A DNA stretch of 64,000 bases from Aquimarina pacifica. Lineage in GTDB: Bacteria; Bacteroidota; Bacteroidia; Flavobacteriales; Flavobacteriaceae. A program made the position numbers and the translations under genes. Location of the stretch: contig NZ_JACC01000006.1 in NCBI RefSeq assembly GCF_000520955.1, positions 62,001 to 126,000 of the forward strand. The letters run 5' to 3'. Below, in pieces: positions 9,755 through 17,879 of this stretch (position 1 is its first letter; each line of letters starts with the position of its first letter). Below the pieces are notes generated by a model, which saw only the letters and a program-made list of their open reading frames with translations, searched no databases and was not told the DNA's origin.

Positions 9755-10576
9755 TTAAGATTTAAAATAGGAAACCTCTGATTTACTTTTTTTCAAAATA
9801 GAGGAAAGTTCTTCTAATGGTATTTCTAGAAAATAATTCCCCGAATATGTAGGGCATACTGTACAATCATCAAAATAGAATTTTATGTACTCAGAATTGA
9901 TAACAAAATTGTTCTTAGACACTTCAAACTTGTCTTTAGTAAACTCCCAGCAATCCTTAAAAGAATCTTGCCCACCAATACGAGCCTGCAATTCTTGATT
10001 TAGTTTAAATAATAAGAAGGTATCACTATTGCTTTCAAATATATCTTGATATGTCACAAAGGTTCCTGTTTTTAGATTATAATTTAGGCCTCTGAACATA
10101 AAAGAGTTATGATGCTCTTCATCATAATAGTTTGTTTTGTATAGGAGAATGCTTAGAAATTGATTGTTCTTAGTATAAATTTTATAGTCAATATTCCTTC
10201 GCTTTCTTTCTGCATTCTTAAATAGGGGATCACAGGATAGATCCTTATTATGCAATACCTGCTCGATTGATTTGTCTGTTTTTAAATACGTTTTTTCGAT
10301 ATAGGAATTAAAACTACTAAATACAGGATTGTACTCTTCACTAAGATGGGGGTATTTATAATCAAGAACTAATGTGTTTTCTTGCTTATAAAATTTTTGT
10401 GTACTGATAAAATCTACTGGTTGCGTATTTTGACTTGCTAACCAATATTTTGACTTGTCATGTGATATTTGTACCCTGTTAGAATCTTGCTCAATCACTC
10501 CCAAACTAGAATTATTTGATACGGAATTACAAGATACTAGGATAACAACTAAATAAATATAAATTAGTTTTTTCAT
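9755..10576 (-). CDS. DUF3298/RsiV-like lipoprotein
   Basis: A 273-residue lipoprotein. The signal peptide ends in a lipobox (VILVSC, Cys at about 16). The body matches the DUF4163/DUF3298 pattern: a strand-rich domain (about 65-160, FLSILLYKTNYYDEEHH) followed by TGTFVTYQDIF (about 175) and a C-terminal FYFDDCTVCPTYSGNYFLEIPLEEL. Such domains occur in PdaC and RsiV, where they bind glycan or lysozyme. The Cys pair in CTVC may form a disulfide. It is the first gene of a unit with the CutA-like and YitT genes, and its promoter carries the 41-bp element. Confidence 0.8.
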   Translation of the reverse strand: MKKLIYIYLVVILVSCNSVSNNSSLGVIEQDSNRVQISHDKSKYWLASQNTQPVDFISTQKFYKQENTLVLDYKYPHLSEEYNPVFSSFNSYIEKTYLKTDKSIEQVLHNKDLSCDPLFKNAERKRRNIDYKIYTKNNQFLSILLYKTNYYDEEHHNSFMFRGLNYNLKTGTFVTYQDIFESNSDTFLLFKLNQELQARIGGQDSFKDCWEFTKDKFEVSKNNFVINSEYIKFYFDDCTVCPTYSGNYFLEIPLEELSSILKKSKSEVSYFKS

Positions 10577-10611
10577 CTTTTATGGTTATTTGATATTCGT
10601 ACTATGTCAAT

Positions 10612-10669
10612 CAAATGTCCATAAAATATTTCATGTATTTTTATTTATAATTTTGATCAATTACATAAA
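10612..10669 (-). promoter_or_regulatory. 41-bp element copy 4 with -7 box
   Basis: Read on the minus strand, the element at 10669-10629 starts TTTATGTAATTGAT and contains TATAAATAAAAATACATG. It matches copy 1 at 35 of 41 positions without gaps. Nine bases later comes GACATTTG (10619-10612), one mismatch from TAnnTTTG. No TTG lies at -33, so an activator is probably needed. Start codon 35 bases further on at 10576. Confidence 0.75.
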
Positions 10670-10706
10670 CATATTTTATGTAGTCAATTTTCATAAAAAT
10701 TATTCA

Positions 10707-11621
10707 TCAGAAGCTCTCGAACCTTTTTTCTATTATTGTCCCTTTTTCTTTTTTTAAATGTTCAAGAAAGGCCGTGGCAACTAAAGAGAATTTTTTATCC
10801 TTTAGCCAGATCATATGCCAGTTCGATTTAATAGGAAAATCTTTAATAGGGATAATCTGCAAAAGTCCTGTTTTAAGCTCGTTTTGTATCCCGATAAGGG
10901 GCATAATAGAATACCCAAGTCCAGCGATTACAGCCTGTTTTACCGCCTCATTAGAAGTAAGTTCCATTTTCTTGCTTACTGGCAAGTTGTTCTTTTCAAT
11001 AAACCGCTCCATCGTATACCTGGTACCAGATCCTTGCTCTCTGTAAATTAAGGGTAATTTTGTAAAAATAGATTTATCATAGAGATCCTTTTCGAATTTT
11101 TCATCCTTGTTCCCGACTAAGTATAGTTGATTCTCCATTAATTCAATTTTATCTATCTGTAATTTATCCGGAAGAACAGATACGAGAGAAAAGTCCACTG
11201 TATTTTTCTCTAAACTCTGAATTACCTGTACTTTATTGGTTACATCAAGAATTAGCTCTACGCCCTTATGCTGTTTTATAAAATCAGATAAAAAATAAGG
11301 CATAATATACTTACCTGTAGATACAACAGAAATTTTCAATACCCCAGATAGCTGTCCCTGATATGCCAATGTTTTATAATTTATGTCCTTTACTTCCTGC
11401 AAAATTTTCTCTGCGGCTATGGCAATTTCTTTCCCAAAGTCTGTTATATATAGCTTTCTCCCAATTACTTCGGTTAAAGGAATAGGAAATTGATTCTGAA
11501 AATTTCGCAATTGTATAGATACCGCAGGCTGGGTTAGATATAACTCTTCAGAAGCCTTGGTAATACTCTGCTTTTCAACGATTTTAGAAAAGATCTGCAA
11601 CTGGTGAAGTGTATAGTGCAT
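10707..11621 (-). CDS. LysR family regulator, CbbR/CysB-like
   Basis: A 304-residue LysR-type regulator. The winged HTH lies at 1-60 (HQLQIFSKIVEKQSITKASEE, TQPAVSIQLRNF) and the effector domain at about 90-295. The segment LPLIYREQGSGTR resembles the matching part of CbbR/RbcR/CmpR-type regulators, which control carbon fixation or bicarbonate uptake in other phyla; this is a family-level hint only. It is divergent from the small membrane protein-SbtA unit, and element copy 1 starts 9 bases upstream of its ATG, so autoregulation is likely. It is the best candidate to bind all four copies of the element. Confidence 0.9.
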   Translation of the reverse strand: MHYTLHQLQIFSKIVEKQSITKASEELYLTQPAVSIQLRNFQNQFPIPLTEVIGRKLYITDFGKEIAIAAEKILQEVKDINYKTLAYQGQLSGVLKISVVSTGKYIMPYFLSDFIKQHKGVELILDVTNKVQVIQSLEKNTVDFSLVSVLPDKLQIDKIELMENQLYLVGNKDEKFEKDLYDKSIFTKLPLIYREQGSGTRYTMERFIEKNNLPVSKKMELTSNEAVKQAVIAGLGYSIMPLIGIQNELKTGLLQIIPIKDFPIKSNWHMIWLKDKKFSLVATAFLEHLKKEKGTIIEKRFESF

Positions 11622-11629
11622 AAAATAAT

Positions 11630-11687
11630 TTTATATAATTGATTATAAATATAAATAAAAATATATAAAAGAATACGCACACCTTTG
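11630..11687 (+). promoter_or_regulatory. 41-bp element copy 1 with -7 box
   Basis: The element at 11630-11670 starts TTTATATAATTGAT and contains TATAAATATAAATAAAAA. It carries a dyad TTATA-N8-TATAA. Nine bases after its end lies CACCTTTG (11680-11687), one mismatch from the Bacteroidetes -7 box. It sits between the divergent LysR gene and the operon of the 79-residue protein and SbtA. Confidence 0.75.
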
Positions 11688-11702
11688 CAAAAAACTAAAC
11701 AA

Positions 11703-11942
11703 ATGAGATATCCTGATCAAAAGAAAAAAGAAGTACGTAAAGTAAAAGTGGCTCCATTGCATGCTGAAAAAAAAGTACAAGAACCTCGCCCCATTAACTT
11801 CGTTATAATTACTGTCCTTTTCCTACTTTTCCTTACACTTTCAATAAGAGCAAGTAATCTTTTTTTTAATGAAATCCTAGTCTGTTCAACTATTATAGGT
11901 TTGCTGTGTATTCCTCAATTGATATCAAAAAGTAATAAATAA
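11703..11942 (+). CDS. Small two-helix membrane protein upstream of SbtA
   Basis: A 79-residue protein, unrecognised. A basic cytoplasmic N-terminus (about 25 residues, many Lys/Arg) is followed by two membrane segments (about 28-46 and 52-70). A TTG at 11685 could start the frame, but it overlaps the -7 box, so I choose ATG at 11703, 15 bases downstream. It lies 63 bases before the SbtA gene and probably shares its transcript. A subunit or helper of the permease is a reasonable inference. Confidence 0.65.
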   Translation: MRYPDQKKKEVRKVKVAPLHAEKKVQEPRPINFVIITVLFLLFLTLSIRASNLFFNEILVCSTIIGLLCIPQLISKSNK

Positions 11943-12005
11943 CCAAAGGTTTCTTTTCGAACAAATCATACGAGTAATACATAATAGTACATTAAAAAAA
12001 GAGAG

Positions 12006-12971
12006 ATGGATTTACATTTACTGATAGACAATTTAACCAATCCTGCATTGCTTTTCTTCTTCTTGGGGGTGATTGCAGTTCAACTTAAAAGCGACCTTAC
12101 TATACCCGAAAACTCTTCAAAATTCATTTCACTTTACCTTTTACTTTCAATAGGTTTTAAAGGTGGCCAGGAATTATCACACAGCACCTTTAATGCCGAA
12201 ATACTTTGGTCATTACTGTTCGGAATATTTCTAGCCATATTCATTCCTTTATATACATATTTCATACTGCGAAGAAAATTTAATATAGAAAATGCAGGAG
12301 CTATTGCAGCATCTTATGGTTCTGTGAGTGCGGTAACGTTTGTAACAACTATATCCTTTTTAGAAATAGAACAAATTGCCTTTAGCGGACATATGGTAGC
12401 AGTAATGGCATTAATGGAAGCGCCCTCTATAATGGTAGGATTATTATTGATTACAATTTTTAGAAAGAATAAAAAAGAAGATAAAATACCCATGAAAACT
12501 GTAATACATCATTCTCTTACTAACGGCAGTGTATTATTGATAATAGGCAGTTTAATTGTAGGACTACTAGCAAGTGAAGCACAAGCTGAAGGAATCAAAC
12601 CTTTTACAACCGATATATTTAAGGGTTTTTTGGCTGTATTTCTTCTTGATATGGGAATCACAAGCGGACGTAAACTTTCTGATTTTGTCAAAAAAGGGTG
12701 GTTTGCATTTCTATTTGCTATCATAATACCCATCATTAATGGATGTATAGTTGCTGTAGTTAGTGGGTTTTTTAGTTCTGGAGAAGGAAACCGATTGTTA
12801 TTTGCCATACTGGCAGCCAGTGCATCCTACATCGCAGTTCCTGCTGCAATGAAACTAGCGGCTCCCAAAGCGAATCCAAGTCTTTATATTCCTATGGCAC
12901 TTGCCATCACTTTTCCTTTTAATATCACCCTAGGAATGCCACTATATCTGTGCATTGTTCAAAATACATAA
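12006..12971 (+). CDS. sbtA: SbtA-type sodium-dependent bicarbonate permease
   Basis: A 321-residue inner membrane protein with about ten membrane segments. It matches the SbtA family (DUF897) in length and in typical stretches: NLTNPALLFFFLGVIAV at the N-terminus, LYLLLSIGFKGG near 50, and AASASYIAVPAAMKLAAP near 275-292. Family members take up bicarbonate with sodium in cyanobacteria; in heterotrophs they may feed carboxylases, and the substrate here is unproven. ATG start preceded by GAGAG. The neighbours are a LysR regulator with CbbR-like features and a CutA/PII-like gene. Confidence 0.85.
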   Translation: MDLHLLIDNLTNPALLFFFLGVIAVQLKSDLTIPENSSKFISLYLLLSIGFKGGQELSHSTFNAEILWSLLFGIFLAIFIPLYTYFILRRKFNIENAGAIAASYGSVSAVTFVTTISFLEIEQIAFSGHMVAVMALMEAPSIMVGLLLITIFRKNKKEDKIPMKTVIHHSLTNGSVLLIIGSLIVGLLASEAQAEGIKPFTTDIFKGFLAVFLLDMGITSGRKLSDFVKKGWFAFLFAIIIPIINGCIVAVVSGFFSSGEGNRLLFAILAASASYIAVPAAMKLAAPKANPSLYIPMALAITFPFNITLGMPLYLCIVQNT

Positions 12972-12977
12972 CAACTA

Positions 12978-13035
12978 TTTATGATTCAAATAAAATATAT
13001 AAATAAAAACTTATAATATATTATTTCGATCTTTG
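12978..13035 (+). promoter_or_regulatory. 41-bp element copy 2 with -7 box
   Basis: The element at 12978-13018 starts TTTATG and contains ATATAAATAAAAAC. It is the most divergent copy but aligns without gaps. Nine bases later lies GATCTTTG (13028-13035), one mismatch from TAnnTTTG. The ATG of the next gene follows at 13061. It lies only six bases after the SbtA stop codon, so the next gene has its own promoter. Confidence 0.65.
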
Positions 13036-13060
13036 TCGAATAAATCTTAACAGAATACAT

Positions 13061-13363
13061 ATGGAATCTATAGTGAAAGAACCAAAAACAACGCAGAAAA
13101 TAAATTTGATTGATGGCCATTTTACCTCATCAGAAGCAGCAGACATTATTAATTCTGTACTGAACGTAAAAATTAATTTTCACAAATTAAATCGGTTATC
13201 AATAACCGAAGGAAATGCTACAGATACCTGCGAATATGATAGCGGAAGAATAGATGAATTATTACATGAACAAATCAAAGCTAAAGAATTCTTTGCCCAA
13301 GCAAGATTGCAAGGAAAGAAACTTAAGATGAGTAGTACAATACATATTTCTGTTGAAGATTAG
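13061..13363 (+). CDS. Small conserved-looking cytoplasmic protein
   Basis: A 100-residue soluble protein with no signal or membrane segment; I do not recognise it. It opens with a short strand and helix (FTSSEAADIINSVLNVKINFHKL) and ends in two helices and a strand (ELLHEQIKAKEFFAQARLQGKK). The size and alpha/beta pattern would suit a small regulatory or binding protein. It has its own copy of the 41-bp element, so it belongs to the same regulon as SbtA, and it is followed by a clear terminator. Confidence 0.7.
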   Translation: MESIVKEPKTTQKINLIDGHFTSSEAADIINSVLNVKINFHKLNRLSITEGNATDTCEYDSGRIDELLHEQIKAKEFFAQARLQGKKLKMSSTIHISVED

Positions 13364-13446
13364 ATATTAAAACACTCCTATGTTATAGTATTGTTCCTTA
13401 ATTAATAAAGAACTCAACTTTACTAATACACATTAATTAATTGCAC

Positions 13447-13477
13447 ATAGCGACTCCTGATAAGAGTCGCTATTTTT
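13447..13477 (+). terminator. Intrinsic terminator
   Basis: Stem ATAGCGACTC / GAGTCGCTAT (10 bp) with a 7-base loop and a TTTTT tail, 84 bases after the stop of the 100-residue gene. The rest of 13364-13661 holds nothing else that I recognise. Confidence 0.85.
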
Positions 13478-13661
13478 AGTATCAATAAATATCAAATTGT
13501 CTAACCAATTCCTTAGCCCTTTTTCTAAGTTAATTTTTTAAAAGCCCCAATAACATATTGCAAAAATTTCTTGTTTAAGAAGAGATACAAAATTGCACAA
13601 ACACCCCCTTCAAAGGCTTTAAAAATATTTCACTCCTTAAAAAATACAGTATTTACATAAA

Positions 13662-13724
13662 TTATATTTATACAAATCATTATAAATATAAATAAAAATA
13701 TATGACCAATATTTATTAAATTAG
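13662..13724 (+). promoter_or_regulatory. 41-bp element copy 3, perfect dyad, with -7 box
   Basis: The element at 13667-13707 matches copy 1 at 35 of 41 positions. This copy has the clearest dyad: TTATATTTATA (13662-13672), 8-base spacer CAAATCAT, then TATAAATATAA (13681-13691). Nine bases after the element lies TAAATTAG (13717-13724), one mismatch from TAnnTTTG. It drives the 151-residue protein and probably the SPFH lipoprotein. Confidence 0.75.
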
Positions 13725-13767
13725 TAAGGACGAAAAATAGTTTTCGAGAAATTAAAAACAATATAAG

Positions 13768-14223
13768 ATGAAAAAGCTATATAACTTATTGATACTTTTC
13801 TCTTTTGTCGCTACCATAACATATGGCAATACGCACACTAATAAGGCGACTATAATTTCGAATAACTGTAAAGATTACTATAAACCATTATGCATCTATA
13901 AATGTAGTTGTGCATATAGCCTAAACAACAACCTTGTCAGCATCTCTAATTTTCAAAACTATTTTTATTCTCCTCAGAAGGATACTGTCTTTATAGAACA
14001 AATTCCTTTGGCACAGCTTAATAATAAAGTGAGTATAGCTATGAATAAACTAAAGATGCAAGAGGATCATCTAAATGACTTATTGAAAAAAAAGCGATCA
14101 CAATATCAATTGTATAAAGTCAATGTGTTTGGGCAATTGACAAGCCCAGTAAATACCGAAATAAACTATCACAAATCACAACCGCCCAGAACAGAGGGTT
14201 TTGGCTTAAGGTTCCGATTTTAA
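13768..14223 (+). CDS. Small exported protein of unknown function
   Basis: A 151-residue protein with a signal peptide (1-20, ending TYG). After it come four Cys (CKDYYKPLCIYKCSC, about 34-48) that could form disulfides or bind a metal. A helix with Lys/Gln follows (about 90-115, VSIAMNKLKMQEDHLNDLLKKK), and the C-terminus RTEGFGLRFRF ends in alternating aromatic residues as in outer membrane proteins. I do not recognise a family. It is the first gene behind element copy 3 and lies 59 bases before the SPFH lipoprotein. Confidence 0.65.
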   Translation: MKKLYNLLILFSFVATITYGNTHTNKATIISNNCKDYYKPLCIYKCSCAYSLNNNLVSISNFQNYFYSPQKDTVFIEQIPLAQLNNKVSIAMNKLKMQEDHLNDLLKKKRSQYQLYKVNVFGQLTSPVNTEINYHKSQPPRTEGFGLRFRF

Positions 14224-14282
14224 AACTATAATTAATCATGAAAAATTTTAATACTGTAGCAAAACAATTAAAAATAAGAACT

Positions 14283-15062
14283 ATGAATATTAATTTTTTC
14301 CTTCTCATTGGGGTATTAGGATTATGTGCTAATTGCGCAGTCATAAGGCCAGGCGAAGCTGGTGTAAAACAAACGCTAGGTAAATTTTCTGACAAAGTAT
14401 CAACTCAAGGTACAATCGTCTATAATCCTTTGGTCAGTAAAATCATCAAAGAATCGACTCAAACAAATAATATAAAACTCATTCTAAGCTTACCAAGTAA
14501 GGAAGGACTTAGTGTAAATTCTGAAATTTCTATTCTATATCGATTAGAAAAAAATAAAATCCCCTCGGTACTAGAGAACTTAGGTCAGGGTTATGAATCA
14601 ATCATTACCAGTGTATTCAGGTCTGCTTCTTCTGATGTATGTGCGCAGTTTTTTGCCAAAGACATGCATTCTGGAATGCGTGCAAAAATTGAAGAAGAAA
14701 TTAAAATTAAAATGGAAGAAAATCTCAAAAAGCAAGCTGATGGTATCGAACTTATCGCCGTTTTGATGAAACGAATACAATTACCTAATGGCCTCGCCAG
14801 TTCTATAGAACGAAAATTACAAGCCGAACAGGATGCAATGAGGATGGAGTTTGTCTTGCAACAGTCAAAACTAGAGGCCGAAAGAAAAGTAATAAACGCT
14901 GAAGGTGAAAGAGATGCTCAAAAAATTCTTTCTGAAGGGTTGACAAAAGAAATCATTAAAATAAGAAGTATAGAGGCATTTAATAAGCTATCCGAATCTC
15001 AAAATAGTAAAATAATTATCACTGATGGAAAAACGCCATTGTTGATTAATTCGGACGACTAA
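14283..15062 (+). CDS. SPFH/prohibitin-like lipoprotein
   Basis: A band 7 (SPFH) domain protein of 260 residues from this start. I choose ATG 14283 because it places a hydrophobic signal directly before Cys (LCANC, about residue 18); an upstream ATG at 14238 adds 15 residues. The SPFH core spans about 22-190 (IRPGEAGVKQTLGKF...GLSVNSEISILYRL...AEGERDAQKIL), with the usual long helix rich in Ala/Glu/Lys at the end. SPFH proteins make membrane scaffolds or assist proteases and channels; a lipoprotein form would sit in the periplasm. Same transcript as the preceding exported protein. Confidence 0.8.
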   Translation: MNINFFLLIGVLGLCANCAVIRPGEAGVKQTLGKFSDKVSTQGTIVYNPLVSKIIKESTQTNNIKLILSLPSKEGLSVNSEISILYRLEKNKIPSVLENLGQGYESIITSVFRSASSDVCAQFFAKDMHSGMRAKIEEEIKIKMEENLKKQADGIELIAVLMKRIQLPNGLASSIERKLQAEQDAMRMEFVLQQSKLEAERKVINAEGERDAQKILSEGLTKEIIKIRSIEAFNKLSESQNSKIIITDGKTPLLINSDD

Positions 15063-15119
15063 ATTTAATAGAAGAATCCAAAAATAAGACCATGTACATC
15101 ATTTAAAAACAGTAACGTT

Positions 15120-15341
15120 ATGGAATTAATAAAAAAAGCATTCGAATTTGAAAAAAGAAGTATGGGTAATATGAGTATTAGTGATCGTGTTTCGGCATCA
15201 AGAGAAGCAAAATCGCTAGTATTAGGTATTAACAAAATCTACAAAAAAACCAAAGACCCATCATTGATGGATATCATGAAGCGAATTACTAAGAAAAAGC
15301 ATAGAATAGATAAAAGATTAAAGCTTGGATCTATTATTTAA
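15120..15341 (+). CDS. Small basic hypothetical protein
   Basis: A 73-residue, Lys/Arg-rich helical protein with no signal or membrane segment. Typical stretches are FEFEKRSMGNMS, RVSASREAKSLVLGI and KRITKKKHRIDKRLKLG. I do not recognise it. It lies 57 bases after the SPFH gene on the same strand, so cotranscription is possible. The high basic charge would allow RNA or ribosome contact, but nothing proves this. Confidence 0.55.
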   Translation: MELIKKAFEFEKRSMGNMSISDRVSASREAKSLVLGINKIYKKTKDPSLMDIMKRITKKKHRIDKRLKLGSII

Positions 15342-15775
15342 AATTTTGCAATGTTAAAAATAGTAGCTAGGGCTTCTTTTCCTTATGTGATGAGTAGTAC
15401 AATAGCGGTATCTATTTAGAATAAAGTAAACCTAGATAAGTACCTGTAATTCGCATCCTAGAAACTGTTAGTTTCATATGATTTCCTTCGAATGCAAAGC
15501 ATAATATTAAACATCCTGAACCATTCTTTTAATTCTCAAATATTTGACCAACACTCAACCAAAGCACTGGAAGAAAATAGGCTAAAACATCCTATTCTGA
15601 TACTTTACCCTATTTTATCTTCTAGTGTATGTAAAGTTCGAACTTTTTGACACAAAAACTTAGAGGAAATAAGTACTTTTTTTACAGCAAAAAAGGTGTT
15701 GCACGAGACCTGTTTTGATTAAAAACAGTTGTGATAGATAAAATTATCGAAAATTCAGCTCTTTAATTCAATTAG
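15342..15775. other. Intergenic region, nothing recognised
   Basis: About 430 bases between convergent genes. Only tiny frames occur (for example 22 codons from 15351). I see no RNA gene, repeat or strong terminator hairpin. Confidence 0.4.
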
Positions 15776-16732
15776 TTACTTTCCGTGCAACTCCATATTT
15801 GGTAGGTCATTAAGATCTTTCACATAAAAATCAAAAAAGCTTTTGGTTTGGGCAAAGAACTCTTTACGAAACTCCCTTATTCTGTGATCAGCTCCTTCAA
15901 ATAAAATATAACGTACAGGGTGTTTATATTCATACAATTTATTCAACAACTCGAGTGATTCTGAAGCAGGAACACGCCAATCAGAACTACCTTGCATTAT
16001 TAGTATTGGAGTTGTTTTACACATTTTATCAGCCCAGAACACAGCAGATCGTGCTTTGAGTTCTTTTTCTTTATTCTTATAATAATTCGGAATAAGTTTG
16101 GCATATACATTCTCCTCAAAATCGGGTCTATGAACAAGATGTTCAAAAGCGTTGGCAGCCCCCGCAAGGACAACGGCAGCTTTGAATTTACAGCTCTCTT
16201 TGAGGGCTAGATATGTCATCATACCTCCCCTGCTTGCTCCCTCTACACCTATTCTTGATGTATCAGCATTATCAATTTCTTCTAGCGTATTAACGAGACT
16301 TAATACATCATTCAAATCCTTTCCGCCTCTTTCTTCTTGTCCTTCTCCACCATCATTTCCGCGATATTGACTTGCTACTACCACATATCCCCAGCTGGCG
16401 AGTTTCCCTAAAAAGAAGCCCACCCCAATCTCATTCCATTTGCCAAATTCACCAGTTCCTCCGCGATTCGAAATAATACAAGGAAAACTACCTTCCTGAA
16501 CTGGCTTGGCAACAAAAGCTTTTACCTTAAGAGAATCTGATAGATACGTGATTCGAAAAAACTCAATGTTTTTAAGCCCATGAATCATAGTCGAATCGGC
16601 TTCATGAATTTTGGCAATTGTAGCATCACTTAGAATTAACCTTTGTTTTTCGATAATCTTTCCATTCTGAGAATAAGAAAAAGTACACTTTAAAAAAGTT
16701 AAAACTATAATTATTGCTTGTTTATATCTCAT
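15776..16732 (-). CDS. Exported alpha/beta hydrolase, S9-like
   Basis: A 318-residue protein with a signal peptide (1-22, ending SYSQ). The body is an alpha/beta hydrolase of the dienelactone hydrolase/prolyl oligopeptidase type: oxyanion region ISNRGGTGEF, nucleophile elbow GASRGG (Ser near 168), Asp in GSSDWRVP (near 250) and His in GADHRIREF (near 282). The substrate is unknown; peptidase or esterase. It follows FolE by 21 bases and MerC on the same strand and so probably belongs to the zinc-responsive unit starting at 17851. Confidence 0.85.
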   Translation of the reverse strand: MRYKQAIIIVLTFLKCTFSYSQNGKIIEKQRLILSDATIAKIHEADSTMIHGLKNIEFFRITYLSDSLKVKAFVAKPVQEGSFPCIISNRGGTGEFGKWNEIGVGFFLGKLASWGYVVVASQYRGNDGGEGQEERGGKDLNDVLSLVNTLEEIDNADTSRIGVEGASRGGMMTYLALKESCKFKAAVVLAGAANAFEHLVHRPDFEENVYAKLIPNYYKNKEKELKARSAVFWADKMCKTTPILIMQGSSDWRVPASESLELLNKLYEYKHPVRYILFEGADHRIREFRKEFFAQTKSFFDFYVKDLNDLPNMELHGK

Positions 16733-16753
16733 TATTACATTTTACCTGATGAT

Positions 16754-17440
16754 TTATAACCTGTACGCCGCATCAAAAGGCTTATTTATAATCTCAAAAA
16801 ATTCTTTTCTAGTATCAGCTTCAACAAATTTGCCTCTATATTCGATGGTAGTAGTAAAACTGCTTTTATCCTTAATCCCTCTAGAGGAAACACATAAATG
16901 TTTAGCCTGTATTACCACAATAACATCTTCAGTTCCTAAAGTTTCTTGTAAGTCTTCCAAAATTTGCAGACATAATCTTTCTTGTACCTGAGGACGATGT
17001 GCATAATAATCAACTAGTCTATTGATTTTTGATAAACCAATCACTTTACCTTCGGGAATGTATCCTATATGAGCAGTCCCAACAATTGGTAAGAAATGAT
17101 GCTCACAAGAGGAATCAACATTAATGTTTTGCTCAACTAGGATTTTTTGATATTTGTATTTATTCTCAAAAGTAGAAGTTCTGGGACGATTTTTGGGATC
17201 TAAACCATAAAAGAGTTCCTTTACATACATTTTGGCAAACCTGTATGGAGTTCCTGAAAGACTATCATCTGTTAAATCAAGTCCTAATTCCTTCATTATT
17301 TCTGCAAAGTGATGTTGTATGTTTTTAATCTTTTCGGTATCAGATGTATCAAAAGCATCTACACGCAAAGGTGTTTCTGTCGAATTAGAAATGTGCGAAT
17401 CTCCAATTTGTTCTATTTCATTTTGATTTTTGGTACTCAT
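16754..17440 (-). CDS. folE: GTP cyclohydrolase I (type IA)
   Basis: Converts GTP to dihydroneopterin triphosphate, the first step to tetrahydrofolate and pterins, in the cytoplasm. The 228 residues have normal length. Zinc ligands are visible in SSCEHHFLPIVG (Cys and His) and in KHLCVSSRGI (second Cys); GLSKINRLVDYYAHRPQVQERL is the family signature. This is the zinc-dependent class. Its place between MerC and a hydrolase behind a Zur-like box suggests an extra copy made under zinc limitation, when the enzyme would be short of metal; whether another folE exists cannot be seen here. Confidence 0.95.
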   Translation of the reverse strand: MSTKNQNEIEQIGDSHISNSTETPLRVDAFDTSDTEKIKNIQHHFAEIMKELGLDLTDDSLSGTPYRFAKMYVKELFYGLDPKNRPRTSTFENKYKYQKILVEQNINVDSSCEHHFLPIVGTAHIGYIPEGKVIGLSKINRLVDYYAHRPQVQERLCLQILEDLQETLGTEDVIVVIQAKHLCVSSRGIKDKSSFTTTIEYRGKFVEADTRKEFFEIINKPFDAAYRL

Positions 17441-17446
17441 GATAAA

Positions 17447-17851
17447 TTAATTTACACAACATTTTTCACCTTTACAGTGACAGTTTCTTTTATTATAAAA
17501 ATGTAACCCCACTAATAATATAGATACTACATAAATAGCTTCTTCAGGAAAATAGAATATTGATAATTTTTCATTAATTACAATCAATAACAACGATAAC
17601 CAAGCAAACCAAAAAGCGTATTTTATTCTTGTGCTTATGGTGGTTTTTGTAGATCGATAAATAGCTATAAAAGAAAGTCCCAAGAAAATAAAATCCAGTG
17701 ATTTCCACCAAACAGAATATCCACCTTCAAATAAGGCGGGCCCAGTATGCGCTAGAAATAAAAAAGGAGTTGCTATGCAATGTACTAAACATAAACTACT
17801 AGCTATTATACCTAATGTATCTGAGTTACTGCGAATGTCTAAAATGTTCAA
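17447..17851 (-). CDS. MerC domain membrane protein
   Basis: Small inner membrane protein with four membrane segments and the MerC signature SLCLVHCIATPF (two Cys). The C-terminus is Cys/His-rich (NCHCKGEKCC). MerC carries mercury or other metal ions; zinc or an undefined metal is likely here from the context. The frame is open up to an ATG at 17893, but a good -7 box (TATCTTTG, 17887-17880) lies inside that extension, so I choose the TTG at 17851. It leaves ten residues before SDTLG, as in relatives. FolE follows six bases after the stop. Confidence 0.75.
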   Translation of the reverse strand: MNILDIRSNSDTLGIIASSLCLVHCIATPFLFLAHTGPALFEGGYSVWWKSLDFIFLGLSFIAIYRSTKTTISTRIKYAFWFAWLSLLLIVINEKLSIFYFPEEAIYVVSILLVGLHFYNKRNCHCKGEKCCVN

Positions 17852-17879
17852 AATAAAAGTATCTGTATTTAATATCGGC

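Noticed and set aside
9476-9781. Plus-strand frame of 101 codons opposite the CutA-like gene
   Set aside because: The minus-strand frame is tightly spaced in an operon and has a CutA-like pattern; the plus frame has none.
11685-11702. TTG start for the small membrane protein before SbtA
   Set aside because: It overlaps the -7 box of the promoter, so it would not be transcribed; ATG 11703 is preferred.
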